Assembly: GCA_947628925.1 (NCBI GenBank)
Contig: CANRBU010000071.1
Coordinates: forward strand, 1 to 6,040
Length of the DNA: 6,040 bases
From: an uncultured Clostridia bacterium
GTDB lineage: Bacteria; Bacillota; Clostridia; TANB77; CAG-508
Direction: 5' to 3'
Shown here: in pieces, positions 5,701 through 6,040 of the stretch
How the letters are laid out: every line of letters starts with the position of its first letter
Position numbering within the stretch: position 1 is the stretch's first letter
The notes under the pieces: model-generated
Databases searched by the model: none
What the model was told of the DNA's origin: nothing
What the model saw: only the letters and a program-made list of their open reading frames with translations
Translations under genes and position numbers: made by a program

Positions 5701-6040
5701 AAAAAGATGAAGATGTAGCAATAACTTATCAAATAACTTCAAACACAAATGAACCTGTTACAGAATTAACAGTTGATGGAACATCATATCCAATTTCAAA
5801 TGGTTATTGCACAATAAATGTAAAAGCTCCACAACAATCAGGAGAAAAAACATATGAATTAACAAATATAAAATATGGTGACAAATCAATTGATGTATCT
5901 CAAAAAACTAAAGTTTTTGTATTAAAAGATGCACCAACTATAAAAGATTTTAAACTTGATAAGAAAGGAAAATTAATAACTTTCTATCTTGAAAATCCGG
6001 ATGAAGCTAAAATAGATGGAAAACTAGTAATCAAAGACTT
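2769..6040 (+). CDS. Giant membrane-anchored surface protein: cohesin, transmembrane hairpin, dockerin, tandem beta modules (3' end outside window)
   Basis: The frame gives 1090 codons with no stop before the right edge. Order: signal peptide 1-23 (MKK, hydrophobic core, likely cleavage VFA|AD); cohesin-like domain about 27-152; acidic stalk 153-178; transmembrane helices about 179-201 and 212-230 joined by a loop rich in Lys (KLEKKTK at 205-211); type I dockerin 237-294; Asn/Ser/Pro linker 295-365; then about 200-residue units of two beta-rich modules from 370 onward, three complete and the fourth cut off. Signal peptide plus two helices, with a positive loop between them, put cohesin, dockerin and repeats all outside. 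No catalytic domain is visible, so a structural, scaffolding or adhesive role is inferred. Mature Cys is limited to C1014, and Trp to W82 and W181. A C-terminal enzyme or wall anchor could lie beyond the window. It has its own promoter and is divergent from the recombinase. Domain calls are from motif reading; the repeat family is not one I can name. Confidence 0.9.
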   Translation, partial: MKKGLVFLALILSLIICATTVFAADKMELDLSKTDINVGEEFVVSVNFGAEEAFYAYTAKLNYDKDVFELIEKEDFQEQDNWSDITYSNINNKFALINKTGEQTNKLVNIKMKVKEDAKLGNTTITVNSASASNGKESKTLQSASKEIKVTKNGVVDETPQTQTNVVDEDISIKTEKQFPWLSLLLIVLSVIIALALMKLLPMFKLEKKTKTIIIAIGVVLIFLLLTLSIKNIDTKEADINGNGSVNYDDSTDLMEYILEIKNPSEEELPNLDVNNDGKIDVTDVAITTQEVKEQSTSGKAQNGAVSSQSNPNNNEGSSNSENPSNPDTNNGSGNSEPPSNPDINNGDENGDNPSTPEIPDEPQIDYQFKLDDFKVVNIDRNIKEITLQFTSTNATEGSAESENYYVSKVTINGKDYGTTKSGSTYTVIIPYEEDKKTVLELQTAELNNSHQFTNLNKSVVVFKEAPTAELSAQVDDNLQTIKAQINTVNKESILNGLEIRIVDSDGKTVITKQIDENTKEISFDAENDIFTAGKYTIEIGADYDAMDGLAHNSKEAIAITEITVKTKAKIVSAEVQNYYVEKGKDVVIKYKFSSNNKYNPTGVTINNAFYPLIDSADGFLTATIPAETSGYGVKKHSVSIAMFGEETVNLDSTQDATYYLLKEKPSIEKYVFNEFVKKQTLEFGLKNSESAIIKDARVILTNEENEKVLDKPLNTSIEKGKETAETTIELSELPNGIYTVSIAGTYDLDDDENNNLNTGNLADIFEPKQIQVTSTYSASLYITNVEVKETEAVVTFTSTNSSNANIEFVVVDGTKYPVEKQGDSNIYTVKIPHENEKNQTKKITAVIIGNDIDIDLDSVQTYEVFKEKPVISDIQVQEEENNLSVNFKFTDKASIAKNAKVVLKKGDFTQQQPITSSDTNVVFEGVTSEAGTYTIEFLADYDRADGKNHTEERIGSTTYEVPIKITSIYAVNPKYVKKDEDVAITYQITSNTNEPVTELTVDGTSYPISNGYCTINVKAPQQSGEKTYELTNIKYGDKSIDVSQKTKVFVLKDAPTIKDFKLDKKGKLITFYLENPDEAKIDGKLVIKD
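2847..3224 (+). other. Cohesin-like domain (residues about 27-152 of the surface protein)
   Basis: The segment follows the cohesin/carbohydrate-binding jelly-roll pattern: an opening strand with INVGEEFVVSVNF (36-48), the typical LNYDKDVFELI (61-71), an aromatic-rich middle with W82, LVNIKMKVKEDAKLGNTTI (107-125) where family members have FKVK..A..G...I, and a final EIKV (147-150). Cohesins bind dockerins in a calcium-stabilised complex. The type is not determinable by eye, and a related beta-sandwich without dockerin binding remains possible. Confidence 0.72.
3303..3458 (+). other. Two-helix membrane hairpin inside the surface protein
   Basis: Residues 179-201 (FPWLSLLLIVLSVIIALALM and on) and 212-230 (TIIIAIGVVLIFLLLTLSI) are two strongly hydrophobic stretches. 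About ten residues separate them, five of which are Lys (205-211 plus K199 at the edge). The positive-inside rule places this loop in the cytoplasm and both flanking regions outside. Confidence 0.85.
3477..3650 (+). other. Type I dockerin domain (residues about 237-294 of the surface protein)
   Basis: Two EF-hand-like calcium loops with the full dockerin spacing. Loop 1 is DINGNGSVNYDD at 239-250, with ligands D239, N241, N243, N247/D250. Loop 2 is DVNNDGKIDVTD at 273-284, with D273, N275, D277, D281/D284. Each is followed by a helix (LMEYILEI; VAITTQEV). The two loops are 34 residues apart, as expected for the duplicated dockerin fold, and the domain begins only about seven residues after the second membrane helix. 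Confidence 0.87.
3690..3842 (+). repeat. 45-bp tandem repeat encoding the Asn/Ser/Pro linker
   Basis: Three full 15-codon copies and a partial one: SQSNPNNNEGSSNSE (308-322), NPSNPDTNNGSGNSE (323-337), PPSNPDINNGDENGD (338-352) and NPSTPE (353-358). The amino acid pattern is clear, while the DNA copies differ at many codon positions, so the expansion is old. It forms a flexible, probably extended spacer between the membrane-close dockerin and the outer modules. Confidence 0.8.
3876..6040 (+). repeat. Tandem two-module (A/B) protein repeats of about 200 residues
   Basis: The units diverge in DNA but keep landmarks. Module A begins near 370, 568, 776 and 965, carries an FTSTN-like strand (390-394 FTSTN, 593-597 FSSNN, 797-801 FTSTN, 989-993 ITSNT) and ends in VFKEAP (462-467), LLKEKP (661-666), VFKEKP (865-870) and VLKDAP (1051-1056). 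Module B ends in a G-Y-T strand and acidic turn: AGKYTIEIGADYD (533-545), NGIYTVSIAGTYD (736-748), AGTYTIEFLADYD (931-943). Module A also has a repeated VDGTKYP / VDGTSYP / INGKDYG strand. The alternating-strand pattern suggests Ig-like beta sandwiches; the family name is unknown to me. The fourth B module is cut by the window edge. Confidence 0.75.

Overview
The window is AT-rich, uses TGG for Trp and shows no in-frame TGA, so it reads with the standard bacterial code. Strong AGGAGG-type ribosome binding sites, AGA arginine codons, a clostridial-type Xer recombinase and a cohesin/dockerin surface protein point to a low-GC Firmicute, most likely an anaerobic Clostridia member of gut type. This placement is inference; no rRNA or tRNA marker is present.

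Layout. (1) 1-567, +: the C-terminal half of dTDP-glucose 4,6-dehydratase (RmlB/RfbB), cut by the left edge and closed by a rho-independent hairpin. (2) 592-1567, +: a ROK-family sugar kinase with its own candidate promoter, which overlaps the upstream terminator, and a possible short leader ORF. A bidirectional terminator follows. (3) 1615-2607, -: a complete XerC/D-type tyrosine recombinase, convergent with the kinase gene. (4) 2608-2768: a divergent intergenic region with two back-to-back sigma-A promoters that share the extended -10 TGATAGAAT in inverted orientation. (5) 2769 to the right edge, +: a very large secreted, membrane-anchored protein of which 1090 codons are visible and no stop is reached.

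The large protein is the most interesting object. In order it has a signal peptide, a cohesin-like domain, two closely spaced transmembrane helices joined by a Lys-rich loop, a type I dockerin with two calcium loops, an Asn/Ser/Pro linker made of 15-residue tandem repeats, and then a chain of about 200-residue units, each made of two beta-rich modules. By the positive-inside rule both the cohesin and the dockerin lie outside the cell, less than 90 residues apart and anchored by the same membrane hairpin. That is not the usual cellulosome layout, where the two partner domains sit on different proteins.

The genes are not one operon. Terminators and promoters separate every one of them. RmlB supplies a precursor of dTDP-rhamnose for surface glycans and the large protein is a surface structure, so two of the four genes concern the cell envelope. 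The kinase and the recombinase look like independent metabolic and chromosome-maintenance genes.
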